Assembly (NCBI GenBank): GCA_022843405.1
Contig: JALHNQ010000003.1
Span: 57,743-121,742 of the forward strand
Length of the DNA: 64,000 nt
Reading direction: 5' to 3'
Source: Methylocystis sp.
Lineage (GTDB): Bacteria > Pseudomonadota > Alphaproteobacteria > Rhizobiales > Beijerinckiaceae
The notes under the pieces are model-generated. The model had not been told where the DNA came from and ran no database searches. It saw only the letters and a program-made list of their open reading frames with translations. Position 1 is the first letter of the stretch, and each line of letters starts with the position of its first letter. Made by a program: the position numbers and the translations under genes. This document shows positions 24,951 through 34,364 of the stretch, one piece after another.

Positions 24951-26812
24951 TTGGCCTCCGAAAGCGCGCGTCGCAGCGCGCCATGCATGTCGCAGCCCGC
25001 GTAGATAAATTCGGTCACGCCGGCATGGCGCAGACGCTCCTCGAGTTCCCCCGGCCGGCCGGCGAGATAAAGCCTAGCGCCAGCGCCTTTGAGCGCAAGC
25101 GCCGCCGTCTCCGCCACGTCTCCATAGACCCTGTCGGATGAGCAGATGCAAGCGAGTTTGGCGCCGGATTCCCGGTAGGCGTTGACGATTTCGGTCGCCG
25201 ATTCGGTTTCCGGGCCGAAAACGGCCTCGACGCCGCCGGCCTCGAAAAAGTTCTTGGCGAAATTCGCCCGCGCCGTGAAGGCGGCGACGGCGCCGAGATT
25301 CGCCAGGAAAATCGTGGGTCGATGGCCCGATGCCGCCAGACACGCGTCCGATTCTTCGCGCAGCCGCTCGAACGGTTCGGCGAGCCGAAGCGGCGCGAGG
25401 GCGGCGCTCCGTGGCGCGCCTTCCGGCGGCTCGGCGCTCTCGGCGGCGGCGTCGTAAGGCGCGAGAACCTCGAGCGCGCCCTCGTGAATGTCGGGGAATT
25501 GGTTCGCGCCGATAAGCTTGTCCTTGGCGCGGGCCACATTCTTCGCCCGCAGTTCCGCGGCCTCAGCGACGCGCGCCTGGAAGGCTCCCGTCGCCAGCGA
25601 CTTTGGGAGCCCGCCTTCGGCTTCGATCTCTTGAAACAGCGTCCACGCCCGCTGGCACAGCGCCTCTGTCAGCGCCTCGAAGCCGCAAGCGCCATTCGTC
25701 GGATCGTCGACGGCGTCGATATGGGCTTCGTCCTGCAGAACAAGCTGGGTGTCGCGGGCCAGTCGTCGGGCGAATTCGTCAGGAGCGCCCAACGCCTGGG
25801 TGAAGGGGAGAACCGAGACGGCGTCGGCGCCGCCAACCGCCGCCGAGAAGGCGGCGAGCGTCCCGCGCAGAATATTGTTCCAAGGGTCGCGACGCGACAT
25901 CATCCGCCAGGCCGTCTCGGCGAAGACCAGCGCCGGCTTCGGTGAGAGGCCGCAGGCCTCTTCGACTCGGGCCCAGAGGCGCCGGGCCGCCCGGAATTTG
26001 GCGACGCCCAGCAATTCGTCGGCGTCGGCGCTGAAACGGAACGCGATCAGGCCGCGCGCGGCGTCGAGGTCGATTCCGGACTCCGCCAGCGCCCGTAGAT
26101 AGGCGAGCGCCGAGGAAAGCGCGAAGGCGAGCTCCTGCGACTCGGTCCCGCCGGCCGCATGCGCGACGCGGGCGTCCGCGACCGCGGTCGCGTAGACGAA
26201 GCCGGCGTCGGCGGCGGCCTTCACGTCCCGCGCGAAGCTTTTGGAGGCTTGCGGCCAGGGCTCGGCGGCGAATCCATGCCGCGCCTGCGCGCCAAGCGGA
26301 TCGAAGCCCATCGAAACCCGGGTGATCGAGGGTTCGATATGCTGGCGGTCGATGAACCGCATGAGCGCCTCGGCGGCCCGTGGCGCGCGCGGCGAATAGT
26401 CGAGCGTGACCGGAATGCCGTAGTCGAGGCGAACATTGGCGAGCAGATGGGCGATCGCGTCATCGTCGTCGCCGACGAGACCCCCTCCATAGGCGCCGAT
26501 CGAACCGGCGAAGACGAGATGCAGCCCGTCGGCGCCGCCATCGAGGTCCTGCAACGCGAGGCGGTTGGCGGCGTCGGCGTCGGCCACGTCGACGCGCGCG
26601 AGAATGGCCCAGCGGCCGGGATTCTTGCGCAGGGCCGGGACGGGCGAAGCTGCGACGTGGGCATAGAGCGGCGCGATGGAAAGACCGTCATAGGTCTTGG
26701 AGACGAGCGTTTCGAAGGACGCGCCTTTGAGCGCGCGCTCGACCAGAATGCGCCATTGGGCTTCCGTGGCCTGTGGAAAAGCACCCGCCAGCGCCGTCTC
26801 CTGTCCCGTCAT
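24947..26812 (-). CDS. mutA: Methylmalonyl-CoA mutase, small subunit
   Basis: ATEAQWRILVERALKGASFETLVSKTYDGLSIAPLY...; C-terminal degenerate B12-binding-like domain. Confidence 0.88.
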   Translation of the reverse strand: MTGQETALAGAFPQATEAQWRILVERALKGASFETLVSKTYDGLSIAPLYAHVAASPVPALRKNPGRWAILARVDVADADAANRLALQDLDGGADGLHLVFAGSIGAYGGGLVGDDDDAIAHLLANVRLDYGIPVTLDYSPRAPRAAEALMRFIDRQHIEPSITRVSMGFDPLGAQARHGFAAEPWPQASKSFARDVKAAADAGFVYATAVADARVAHAAGGTESQELAFALSSALAYLRALAESGIDLDAARGLIAFRFSADADELLGVAKFRAARRLWARVEEACGLSPKPALVFAETAWRMMSRRDPWNNILRGTLAAFSAAVGGADAVSVLPFTQALGAPDEFARRLARDTQLVLQDEAHIDAVDDPTNGACGFEALTEALCQRAWTLFQEIEAEGGLPKSLATGAFQARVAEAAELRAKNVARAKDKLIGANQFPDIHEGALEVLAPYDAAAESAEPPEGAPRSAALAPLRLAEPFERLREESDACLAASGHRPTIFLANLGAVAAFTARANFAKNFFEAGGVEAVFGPETESATEIVNAYRESGAKLACICSSDRVYGDVAETAALALKGAGARLYLAGRPGELEERLRHAGVTEFIYAGCDMHGALRRALSEAK

Positions 26813-27106
26813 GTTCGCCGTCGCCCTCCATTGTTTCGCGCGGCCTTTTCGCATGAACCCGTCCGCCGGGCCACTGCAAATCCGCTAGTTGCGGAGCGGG
26901 CTTTATTTTCGAGGCCAAACGCCTTAACCAGTGCCGATCGCGCTTCGGGCGGGTGAGCGGCGCGTGAGGGCGGGGCGGAAGAGCCGGGAGTCTGGGCGGG
27001 CGGTCCGGCCGTGCGGCCCGATAAGAGGCGTCGGATCGTCGTCGCCGCGTCAAAGCGCCGCGTGCGCTGTCGCCGGGCGGCGCAAAACCGTGAAACGGAG
27101 GGACTC

Positions 27107-27382
27107 GTGACAGACAATGTGCAGGACAAGAGCCAGCTCGTCGACGAGATCGTAGAGGTGATCGCGTCGGAAGGCATGGTCGACCGAAGCAAGATCACGC
27201 CCGACGCGTCGATCGAGAGTCTCGACCTTAAATCCGTGGACATCGTCATGATTCTCACGGCGCTCGAAGAGAAGTTCAACGTCTATATCCCGATGGACGG
27301 ATCGCTGCAGGAAGCCAAGGACGTAAAGAGTCTGATCGAGGCGATCGCGGACCATATTCAGAAAGAGCGCGAGAAGCAGTAA
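27107..27382 (+). CDS. Acyl carrier protein (GTG start)
   Basis: VTDNVQDKSQLVDEIVEVIASEG...ESLDLKSVDIVMILTALEEKFNVYIP; phosphopantetheine-Ser context KSVD. Confidence 0.85.
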   Translation: MTDNVQDKSQLVDEIVEVIASEGMVDRSKITPDASIESLDLKSVDIVMILTALEEKFNVYIPMDGSLQEAKDVKSLIEAIADHIQKEREKQ

Positions 27383-28618
27383 ATGGCGTTCTCGCGAGCG
27401 CGCCCCCAGGGGCGCCGCGTCGTTATTTCCGGCATGGGCGCGGTCTGCGCCTCGGGCGTCGGCGCTCAAAAACTTTGGGAAGCGGCGCGTGACGGCGTCG
27501 GCCAAATTCGTCCGCTCAAAACCGAACGCCCCTACGACGGCCGCATCAAGATCGCGGCGCAGGTGCCCGGCTTCGATCCTGCCGAACATATCGAAGCCAA
27601 TGTCCTCCCCTTCTGCGATCCCTTTACGCAGTTTTGCATCGTCGCCGCCGACGAAGCGATGGCGCAGGCGGGGTTCAAGCGCAAAGACATTGCCGGGCCC
27701 GGAACGGCCGTCATTATCGGGTCAGGCATCGGCGGGATGACGACGATCGAAGACGGCATCTACCGCTATTATGTCGAGGGGACGAGGCCCGAGATGTTGA
27801 GCGTCCCGAAGCTTATCCCGAGCGCTGCGCCCGCGACGGTCGGGATGCGCTATTCCTGTCTCGGTCCCACTTTCGCGATCGGCAGCGCCTGCTCGTCGGC
27901 GACGCAGTCGATCGGACTTGGCATGCAGATGATCAGACAGGGCCTCGTGGACAAGGCGATCGTCGGCGGCGCCGAAGCCTGCGTCATCAATGCGACAATC
28001 CGCGCCTGGGAGGGCCTGCGCGTGTTGACGCCGAGTCTGTGCCGCCCCTTCTCGAAGGGCCGCAACGGCATGTCGCTTGGCGAAGGCGCGGCGGTGTTTA
28101 TTCTCGAGACTGAGGAATCGGCGCGAGCGCGGGGCCACGAACCCTTGTGCGAACTCGCGGGCTACGGCACCACGAGCGACGCCAAGGACCCGGTGCGCCC
28201 CGATCTCGAAGGCGCGTCGAGTTCGATCGCTCTGGCGCTGGAAGATGCGGAAATGGAGCCGCAGCAGATTCACTATGTGAACGCCCATGGCACCGCGACG
28301 CACGCCAATGACATCACCGAAGCCGAGGCGATTTTGCGCGTCTTTGGCGACTATGGGCGCGCGGTTCCGGTGTCGTCGACGAAGCCTATTCACGGTCACG
28401 CGCTCGGCGCGAGCGGCGGTCTGGAGCTCGTCATCACCATTAAGGCGCTTCGCGAACAGATCGCGCCGCCGACGATCAACTTCCTGGAACGAGATCCCAA
28501 ATGCCCGCTCGACGTTGTCCCCAACGCGGCGCGCCAGCACAAAATCGATGCGGCAATGTCGAACTCTTTCGCTTTCGGGGGGATCAACGCCGTGCTGATC
28601 GTTCGTCATGCTCCTTGA
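27383..28618 (+). CDS. Beta-ketoacyl-ACP synthase (FabF-like)
   Basis: Cys-His-His triad: GSACSSATQSIG, VNAHGTATHANDITE, KPIHGHALGASGG. Confidence 0.92.
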   Translation: MAFSRARPQGRRVVISGMGAVCASGVGAQKLWEAARDGVGQIRPLKTERPYDGRIKIAAQVPGFDPAEHIEANVLPFCDPFTQFCIVAADEAMAQAGFKRKDIAGPGTAVIIGSGIGGMTTIEDGIYRYYVEGTRPEMLSVPKLIPSAAPATVGMRYSCLGPTFAIGSACSSATQSIGLGMQMIRQGLVDKAIVGGAEACVINATIRAWEGLRVLTPSLCRPFSKGRNGMSLGEGAAVFILETEESARARGHEPLCELAGYGTTSDAKDPVRPDLEGASSSIALALEDAEMEPQQIHYVNAHGTATHANDITEAEAILRVFGDYGRAVPVSSTKPIHGHALGASGGLELVITIKALREQIAPPTINFLERDPKCPLDVVPNAARQHKIDAAMSNSFAFGGINAVLIVRHAP

Positions 28619-29003
28619 GCCGCCGCTCGTCCTCGGGCCTTTCCGCCTGCGCGTCGATCCGGCGCGCGCCGTGGCCTATGCGCGGGAAACGGGCGGCGAC
28701 GGGGCGAGCGTGCCGCTCTCCTATCCCGCCGTCTGGCTTGCCGAGCCCTCGCTTTTTTCAGTGGTGCGCGACCTCTGCGCCGAACTCGACGTCGTGCCCG
28801 TGCATGAGTCGCAAAGCTTCGCCTATGACAGGCCGCTCGCCGCGGGAGAGAGCTATGATTTACGCGTCACCATGAGCCGCGAGGAAACCCCGCCGCGTTT
28901 GCTCATGGCGGCGACCGTCGCGACGCCCGGCGGCGAAACCTGCGCGCGAATCGAAACGCTGCTGCGGCTGGCGCCGCGCGCCGGATTTGGAAGCGCGTCA
29001 TGA
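28608..29003 (+). CDS. Hotdog-fold (MaoC N-terminal-like) protein
   Basis: Position between KAS and MaoC genes; YPAVWLAEPSLFSVVRDL...HESQSFAYDRPLAAGESYDLRVTM. Confidence 0.6.
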   Translation: MLLEPPLVLGPFRLRVDPARAVAYARETGGDGASVPLSYPAVWLAEPSLFSVVRDLCAELDVVPVHESQSFAYDRPLAAGESYDLRVTMSREETPPRLLMAATVATPGGETCARIETLLRLAPRAGFGSAS

Positions 29004-29443
29004 GCGGCGACATCAAGGTCGGCGACACGCTTCCCGAAACGATCATCGGTCCCTTCGACGCGCCTTCGCTGGCGCGTTATGCGGAGGTGTCGGGCGACGC
29101 TAATCCCCTGCATCTCGACGATGCAGTGGCGGCGGCGATCGGCCTGCCGGCGCCGCCGGTACACGGCATGAAGCTGCTTGCCGCCTTCGAGCCGATGCTG
29201 AGAGCGTGGCGCGGCGACATGATCATCTCTTCGCTTGCCGGTAAATTCGTGCAGCCGATCTTGCGCGGGGAGACCGTCAGGCTGTCGGGACGCGTGCTGC
29301 GCGCGACGGAGGACGAGGTTTTCGTCCGTCTTTTGGCCTATGGCGCGGCGCGGGCGCCCGGAATTATCGGCGAAGCGACTCTGCGTTTTCACTCGCCCCT
29401 TGTGGGGGAGGGTCGGACTGCGAAACAGTCCGGGACGGGGTAA
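29000..29443 (+). CDS. MaoC-family dehydratase
   Basis: Hydratase motif YAEVSGDANPLHLDDAVAAAIGLPAPPVHGM. Confidence 0.88.
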   Translation: MSGDIKVGDTLPETIIGPFDAPSLARYAEVSGDANPLHLDDAVAAAIGLPAPPVHGMKLLAAFEPMLRAWRGDMIISSLAGKFVQPILRGETVRLSGRVLRATEDEVFVRLLAYGAARAPGIIGEATLRFHSPLVGEGRTAKQSGTG

Positions 29444-29520
29444 GGGATGCGCGTCGAAAAAAGCGCTTCCGCCCGGTCGCCTTCGGCGACCGATCTCCCC
29501 GCTCAAGGGGAAGGCGGGAG
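29390..29520. repeat. Intergenic palindromic repeat element straddling a gene junction
   Basis: cgccccttgtgggggagggtcggactgcgaaacagtccgggacgggg...ggtcgccttcggcgacc...ccccgctcaagggg; related in style to 61855-62009. Confidence 0.6.
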
Positions 29521-30304
29521 CCGCGTCCTCATCACCGGGGCTTCCAGCGGCATCGGGCGCGCACTGGCGCTCGCTTATGCGCGCGATGGCGCGAGCCTTG
29601 TCATGCTCGGCAGGGACGCGGAGCGGCTCGAAGCGGCTGCGCACGCTTGTCTCGCGGCCGGGGCGGAAGAGGCCGAGACTCACATGGCGGACGTGCGGGA
29701 TCGCGAAGCCATGGCGCGCATCGTTCAGTCGGCACATGAAAAGCGTCCGATCGACATTCTTGTCGCCAACGCCGGCGTCGCGACGGGCCTTTCGCCCGGC
29801 CAACTTCTCGAAACCCCCGAGGCCGTCCGAGCAATGCTCAAGATCAATGTCGAGGGCGTCTTCAACACCGTCGAGCCGGCGATCCTACCGATGTGTGCGC
29901 GCAGGAGCGGCAGGATCGGCATTGTCGGCTCGATGGCCGGGGTGCGCAGCCTTCCCTATTCGCCTGCCTATTGCGCCGCCAAGGCGGCCACGCACATGTG
30001 GGCCGATTCGCTGCGCGGCGCGCTGGCGCCGCACGGCGTTTCGGTCAGTCTGATCGTGCCGGGCTTCGTCAAAACCCCCATGACTGCGGCGCTTAAGGCG
30101 TGGCAGCCCGGCGCCATATCGGACCAGCGCGCTGCGCTGATCATCAAGCGCGGGCTGGAGCGACGCCAGTCCGTGATCGCTTTTCCTCTGTTCATCTATG
30201 CGGCGATGCGCCTCTTCGCGCTATTGCCGCCCGCGATCGTCGACGGAGTCATGCGGCGTTTCCACGTGGACGTGCCGGAGACGCCGGAACGAGAGATCTC
30301 GTGA
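29447..30304 (+). CDS. Short-chain dehydrogenase/reductase
   Basis: VLITGASSGIGRALALAYARDGA; YCAAK active site. Confidence 0.9.
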   Translation: MRVEKSASARSPSATDLPAQGEGGSRVLITGASSGIGRALALAYARDGASLVMLGRDAERLEAAAHACLAAGAEEAETHMADVRDREAMARIVQSAHEKRPIDILVANAGVATGLSPGQLLETPEAVRAMLKINVEGVFNTVEPAILPMCARRSGRIGIVGSMAGVRSLPYSPAYCAAKAATHMWADSLRGALAPHGVSVSLIVPGFVKTPMTAALKAWQPGAISDQRAALIIKRGLERRQSVIAFPLFIYAAMRLFALLPPAIVDGVMRRFHVDVPETPEREIS

Positions 30305-31461
30305 CGGCTCTGACGCTTCTCGCCTGGGTCGCGGGTGTGTACTGGCTCATCGCCATGGCGCTGCTCTTCGCCTCGGTCGCGGCGACGATCGCGCAGCCTT
30401 GGATCGCCGCCCGCCGCGCCATTCGCCGGGATCGGCCGCCGGTCTCGATCATTCTTCCGGTCAAGCTGCTCGAAGCCGAGTTCGACCGCACGCAAGAATC
30501 CGCGCTCACGCAGAATTACGGCAATTTCGACGTGACGGTGTCGACAACCGACCTCAGCGCGCCGGCGGTCCAGCGCATGCGCGCCATTCTCGCGCGTCAT
30601 CCGGACGTCCCGTCGCGCATTCTTCTTTCCACGGCGAAATTCGCCGTAAGCCCGAAAGTGGATAATCTTTACGCGCCTTTCATGCAGGCGGCCCACGACG
30701 TCATCTTGATGAAGGACGCCAATGTGCTGCTTGAGCCAGATGCGCTTGAGCAGCATATGCGGCATCTGACGGACGACGTCGGGCTGGTCTGCGCCATTCC
30801 CTATTGCGCTGGGCTCGATAATTTCGCCGCCCATGTCGAGGCCGCGATCATCAATGGTCCGCATGCCCGCATGCTGTTTCTTGCCTCAGCGCTAGGCCAG
30901 GGGCATGGGGTCGGCAAGATCATGCTGTTTCGGCGCTCCGACTTTCTGCGCGCGGGCGGATTCGACGCCATTTCCCATACGGTCGGCGAAGACAACGCCT
31001 TGGCCAAGGCGATGCGGCGGATCGGCAAACGACCGGTTTTTTCGCATCGATCTGTGCAGCAGGAGCTTGGCGCTCGCGATTTCGCCGATGTTTATCAGAG
31101 GCAGTTGCGCTGGAGCGTCATTCGGCGCAATGACGAACTCGTCTCTTTCCTCGCCGAGCCAATATGCCAGGCGCTTCCTGCTGTTATGGCCTCCGCGCTG
31201 GCGGCGCCGCTCGTCGGCCTCGACCCCGCCGTCGCAGCGTCGGCGACGCTTTTCCTGTGGTTTGTGGTCGAGACATTGCTTTATATGGCAAAAGGATGGC
31301 AGTTATCCTGGGTCGCGCCGGCGGTGTTCGTGGTTCGCGAGGCGGCGATGCTGGCGGTCTGGTTGAACGCCTGGGTCACTGACCGCGTGGTCTGGGCGAA
31401 GAACAGCGTGAACGCGCGCGCGGGGGCGAGGCCTGCGCCGGTTCCGCATGAAGAAGGATAG
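30301..31461 (+). CDS. Ceramide glucosyltransferase-like (GT21/HpnI-like) glycosyltransferase
   Basis: GTG start overlaps the SDR stop; PPVSIILPVK, MKDANVLLEPDAL, GEDNALAKAMRR, RQLRW ((Q/R)xxRW). Confidence 0.8.
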   Translation: MTALTLLAWVAGVYWLIAMALLFASVAATIAQPWIAARRAIRRDRPPVSIILPVKLLEAEFDRTQESALTQNYGNFDVTVSTTDLSAPAVQRMRAILARHPDVPSRILLSTAKFAVSPKVDNLYAPFMQAAHDVILMKDANVLLEPDALEQHMRHLTDDVGLVCAIPYCAGLDNFAAHVEAAIINGPHARMLFLASALGQGHGVGKIMLFRRSDFLRAGGFDAISHTVGEDNALAKAMRRIGKRPVFSHRSVQQELGARDFADVYQRQLRWSVIRRNDELVSFLAEPICQALPAVMASALAAPLVGLDPAVAASATLFLWFVVETLLYMAKGWQLSWVAPAVFVVREAAMLAVWLNAWVTDRVVWAKNSVNARAGARPAPVPHEEG

Positions 31462-31466
31462 GCCGT

Positions 31467-32765
31467 TTGGTGCTGGGGCTTTTTCAATTCCTTGTCGACG
31501 CGGTCGTGATTGTCTGCGCTTCGATATTGGCGGCGATCGGGATTGGCTATCTCATCGTTATCGGCCGCTTCATTTACGATCAGCTGCGGCGCGTGCGCGA
31601 TTCGGAAGCGCCTGCGACGCCTGACAGCGATTTGCCGCGGGTGTTGCTGCAAATCCCCGTATTCAACGAGCCGCTCGTCACCGAGCAATCGTTGCGCTGC
31701 GTCGCGCTTCTGGACTGGCCCAAGGAAAAGCTGCGCATTCAGCTTCTTGACGATTCTACCGATGAGACGAGCGCGCGCGCCGATGCGGTGGCGGCGGAGC
31801 TTCGCGCCGGCGGCGCTGTGATCGACCATGTGCGGCGCGCCGACCGCTCGGGATTTAAGGCGGGCGCCTGCGCGCACGGCCTCACGATCACCGACGAACC
31901 TTTCGTGGCGATGCTCGACGCCGACTTCCGCCCGCCGCCCAATTGGCTCAGGCGAACGGTGCCGCTGTTTTTGACCGACGATCGCGTCGGCTTCGTACAG
32001 TCGCGCTGCGAGTTCCAGAATTTCGAAAAGAATTGGCTGACGCGCGCTCAGGGTCTCGTGCAGGACGGACATTATCTCGTCGAGCAACGCTCGCGCGCGC
32101 ATGCCGGCTGGCTCTTCCAGTTTAACGGCACCGGCGGCATATGGCGGCGCGCGACGATCGACGACGCCGGCGGCTGGTCGGACTATTCGCTGTGCGAGGA
32201 CCTCGATCTCACCGTGCGCGCGGCGCTCAATGGATGGCATGGGCTGTTTGTGTCCGAGCCGCCGATCCCCGGCCAGGTGCCGGAGGGAATCCGCGATTTC
32301 CGCCGTCAGCAAAGGCGTTGGTCGAACGGCTTCGTTCAGGTCGCGCAGAAAACCATTTTGCCGATCTGGCGCTCGCCATGGAGCCTGACGCGACGCGTGA
32401 TGGCGATCTCACTTATTGCCCATCAGATTTTCTTCCCCACGGCCGCGATCGGATTCATCGCCTTTGTCATTGGCGGGCTTTTGCACGGTTCGCTCGCGCC
32501 CTACGCAGATGTGTTGGAGATCATCGGGATCATGACGGCGCTGGTGGCGCTTGGCATGACGCTGCCGCCCTATCTTGCGCTCAGACGCGGGACGATCGTC
32601 GATTATCTGAAGACGGTCGCGTCGATTCCGCCGCTGATGATCTATCTCGCTTTCGCCAATGGCGCGAAAATCCTGCAGACCTTGCGTGGACGCAAATCGA
32701 CGTTTAAGCGCACGCCGAAGCTCGATCACGAGCCTGCGGCGCCGATCGACGCGAAAGTGGAGTAG
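31467..32765 (+). CDS. GT2 (cellulose-synthase-like) membrane glycosyltransferase
   Basis: IPVFNEPLVTEQSLRCV, MLDADFRPP, DLTVRAALNGW, QQRRW; N- and C-terminal TM helices. Confidence 0.88.
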   Translation: MVLGLFQFLVDAVVIVCASILAAIGIGYLIVIGRFIYDQLRRVRDSEAPATPDSDLPRVLLQIPVFNEPLVTEQSLRCVALLDWPKEKLRIQLLDDSTDETSARADAVAAELRAGGAVIDHVRRADRSGFKAGACAHGLTITDEPFVAMLDADFRPPPNWLRRTVPLFLTDDRVGFVQSRCEFQNFEKNWLTRAQGLVQDGHYLVEQRSRAHAGWLFQFNGTGGIWRRATIDDAGGWSDYSLCEDLDLTVRAALNGWHGLFVSEPPIPGQVPEGIRDFRRQQRRWSNGFVQVAQKTILPIWRSPWSLTRRVMAISLIAHQIFFPTAAIGFIAFVIGGLLHGSLAPYADVLEIIGIMTALVALGMTLPPYLALRRGTIVDYLKTVASIPPLMIYLAFANGAKILQTLRGRKSTFKRTPKLDHEPAAPIDAKVE

Positions 32766-32786
32766 GGCGAGGCGCGCGGCGCGCGT

Positions 32787-33596
32787 TTACTCAAGTCGCG
32801 CCGGAGCCTCGAAAGCGCCGTCGTCGGTGACGATCGTCAGCGTCGCGTCGGCGGCCTTGGCTGGAGCGTCGCCCGAAAAGAGCTTAAGCTCGAAGTCCTC
32901 TCCCGCACGGATGCTTTCAATGAAGAACGGCTCCTTCGCTTCCGCGAAGACGTCCTTCGCCTTGCCGGGTCCAAGATAGCGAAGCCGCCATGATCCATCG
33001 ACGCCGTTGCGCGAGAGCGCAAAGCGCTTTTTCGCTTCGTCCGCGGTGATCTTTTTCGGCACGAGCCGTTCGCTTTCCGCGATCGCCGCCGCGTGCGGCG
33101 AAGCGCCCTCGCGCGGCAGCTCCAGCGACAGATCGGCGCGCGCCGGCAGGCAGATCTTGCCGCAGGACGCGTAATCCAGCACGAGATTGAGCGTCACCGG
33201 CGCGTTCTGATCGCGCGGCGTCACCTTCAATGGCAGGACGACGCGCGAATCATAGCCGGCGACGATGGTCCCCGCCTCGTCGATATGCTTGGGCGCCGGA
33301 AATGACGGTTCGACCCCGGCGACATTGACGGACTTCGAAAAGTCGAACGCAGGCGCCGAGCCGGCCTCGCCCGGCTGACGCCAATAGGTGATCGTCGCCG
33401 GATCGAGCGCGATCTCGACGGCGGCGCGATAAGCGCCGTCCTGGAGCGGGCCGGCCGATAGAAGCCGAGCGCTGGACGCCGCGCTTTTGACCACCGCAGA
33501 AGCGAAACTCGCGCTCTTGGCGAGCGACTCCGTCAACACGCCCTGGGCGAGCAGCGCGGCGAGTGGCGCGAGTAACAGAAATTTGGAGCGCGTCAT
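32787..33596 (-). CDS. Secreted DsbD N-terminal-domain (DsbDalpha-like) protein
   Basis: ALDPATITYWRQPGEAGSAPAFDFSKS...LDYASCGKICLPARADLSLEL. Confidence 0.75.
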   Translation of the reverse strand: MTRSKFLLLAPLAALLAQGVLTESLAKSASFASAVVKSAASSARLLSAGPLQDGAYRAAVEIALDPATITYWRQPGEAGSAPAFDFSKSVNVAGVEPSFPAPKHIDEAGTIVAGYDSRVVLPLKVTPRDQNAPVTLNLVLDYASCGKICLPARADLSLELPREGASPHAAAIAESERLVPKKITADEAKKRFALSRNGVDGSWRLRYLGPGKAKDVFAEAKEPFFIESIRAGEDFELKLFSGDAPAKAADATLTIVTDDGAFEAPARLE

Positions 33597-33619
33597 GGGA
33601 TTGCGGCGGCCAGTCTTTC

Positions 33620-33664
33620 AGTCAAGGCAGTCAGTTACGTCCAGTCAAGGCAGTCAGTTGCGTC
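33620..33664. repeat. Short tandem repeat, about 23-bp unit x2
   Basis: agtcaaggcagtcagttacgtcc / agtcaaggcagtcagttgcgtc, followed by a partial agttgcg. Confidence 0.85.
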
Positions 33665-33710
33665 AGTTGCGCCGCTTGTTCTTGAGACGCGGCGAGCGTA
33701 GCATGACCCT

Positions 33711-34361
33711 ATGAGGCCAGCCGGCAAGAAGCAAGATTTCGAAGCTAGAGAAAGCGAACGCCGCAGCGGTCGTCCGGCTGAGCGTCGCTTCCTTGACGGC
33801 CAATTACTGGTCGCGATGCCGAGCATGCTGGATCAGCGTTTCGCGCGGTCGGTAATTTATCTTTGCGCCCATTCCGAGGACGGCGCGATGGGCATTGTGG
33901 TCAACCAACCGGCCCGCGTGCGCAATTTCCCCGATCTCTTGGTGCAGCTTCAGGTGATCGCGCCTCAAGAGCGCATCAGCCTGCCGAGCCGCGCCGAAGA
34001 CATTCAGGTGCTCTCCGGCGGACCGGTGCAGACCGACCGCGGCTTCGTGCTCCACTCGCCGGATTTCTTCTTGGACAATTCGACGCTGCCGATCGACGAC
34101 GGCGTGTCGCTGACCGCGACCATCGACATTCTACGCGCCATCGCGGCAGGACACGGACCTGACCGGGCGCTGCTCGCGCTCGGCTATGCGGGCTGGGACG
34201 CGGGTCAGCTCGAAGAAGAGATTCAGCGCAACGGCTGGCTGAATTGCCCCTCCGATCCCGCTTTGCTGTTCGATCGTGATCTTGAGACGAAATATGCGCG
34301 CGCCTTGCGCTCGATCGGCGTCGATCCCGAACGGCTGTCGTCGAACGCGGGACACGCCTAA
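33711..34361 (+). CDS. YqgE/AlgH-family protein
   Basis: [41 protein letters not shown]. Confidence 0.92.
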   Translation: MRPAGKKQDFEARESERRSGRPAERRFLDGQLLVAMPSMLDQRFARSVIYLCAHSEDGAMGIVVNQPARVRNFPDLLVQLQVIAPQERISLPSRAEDIQVLSGGPVQTDRGFVLHSPDFFLDNSTLPIDDGVSLTATIDILRAIAAGHGPDRALLALGYAGWDAGQLEEEIQRNGWLNCPSDPALLFDRDLETKYARALRSIGVDPERLSSNAGHA

Positions 34362-34364
34362 GCG

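Noticed and set aside
33620-33664. Possible CRISPR-like direct repeat
   Set aside because: Only two adjacent 23-bp units without spacers; a simple tandem duplication
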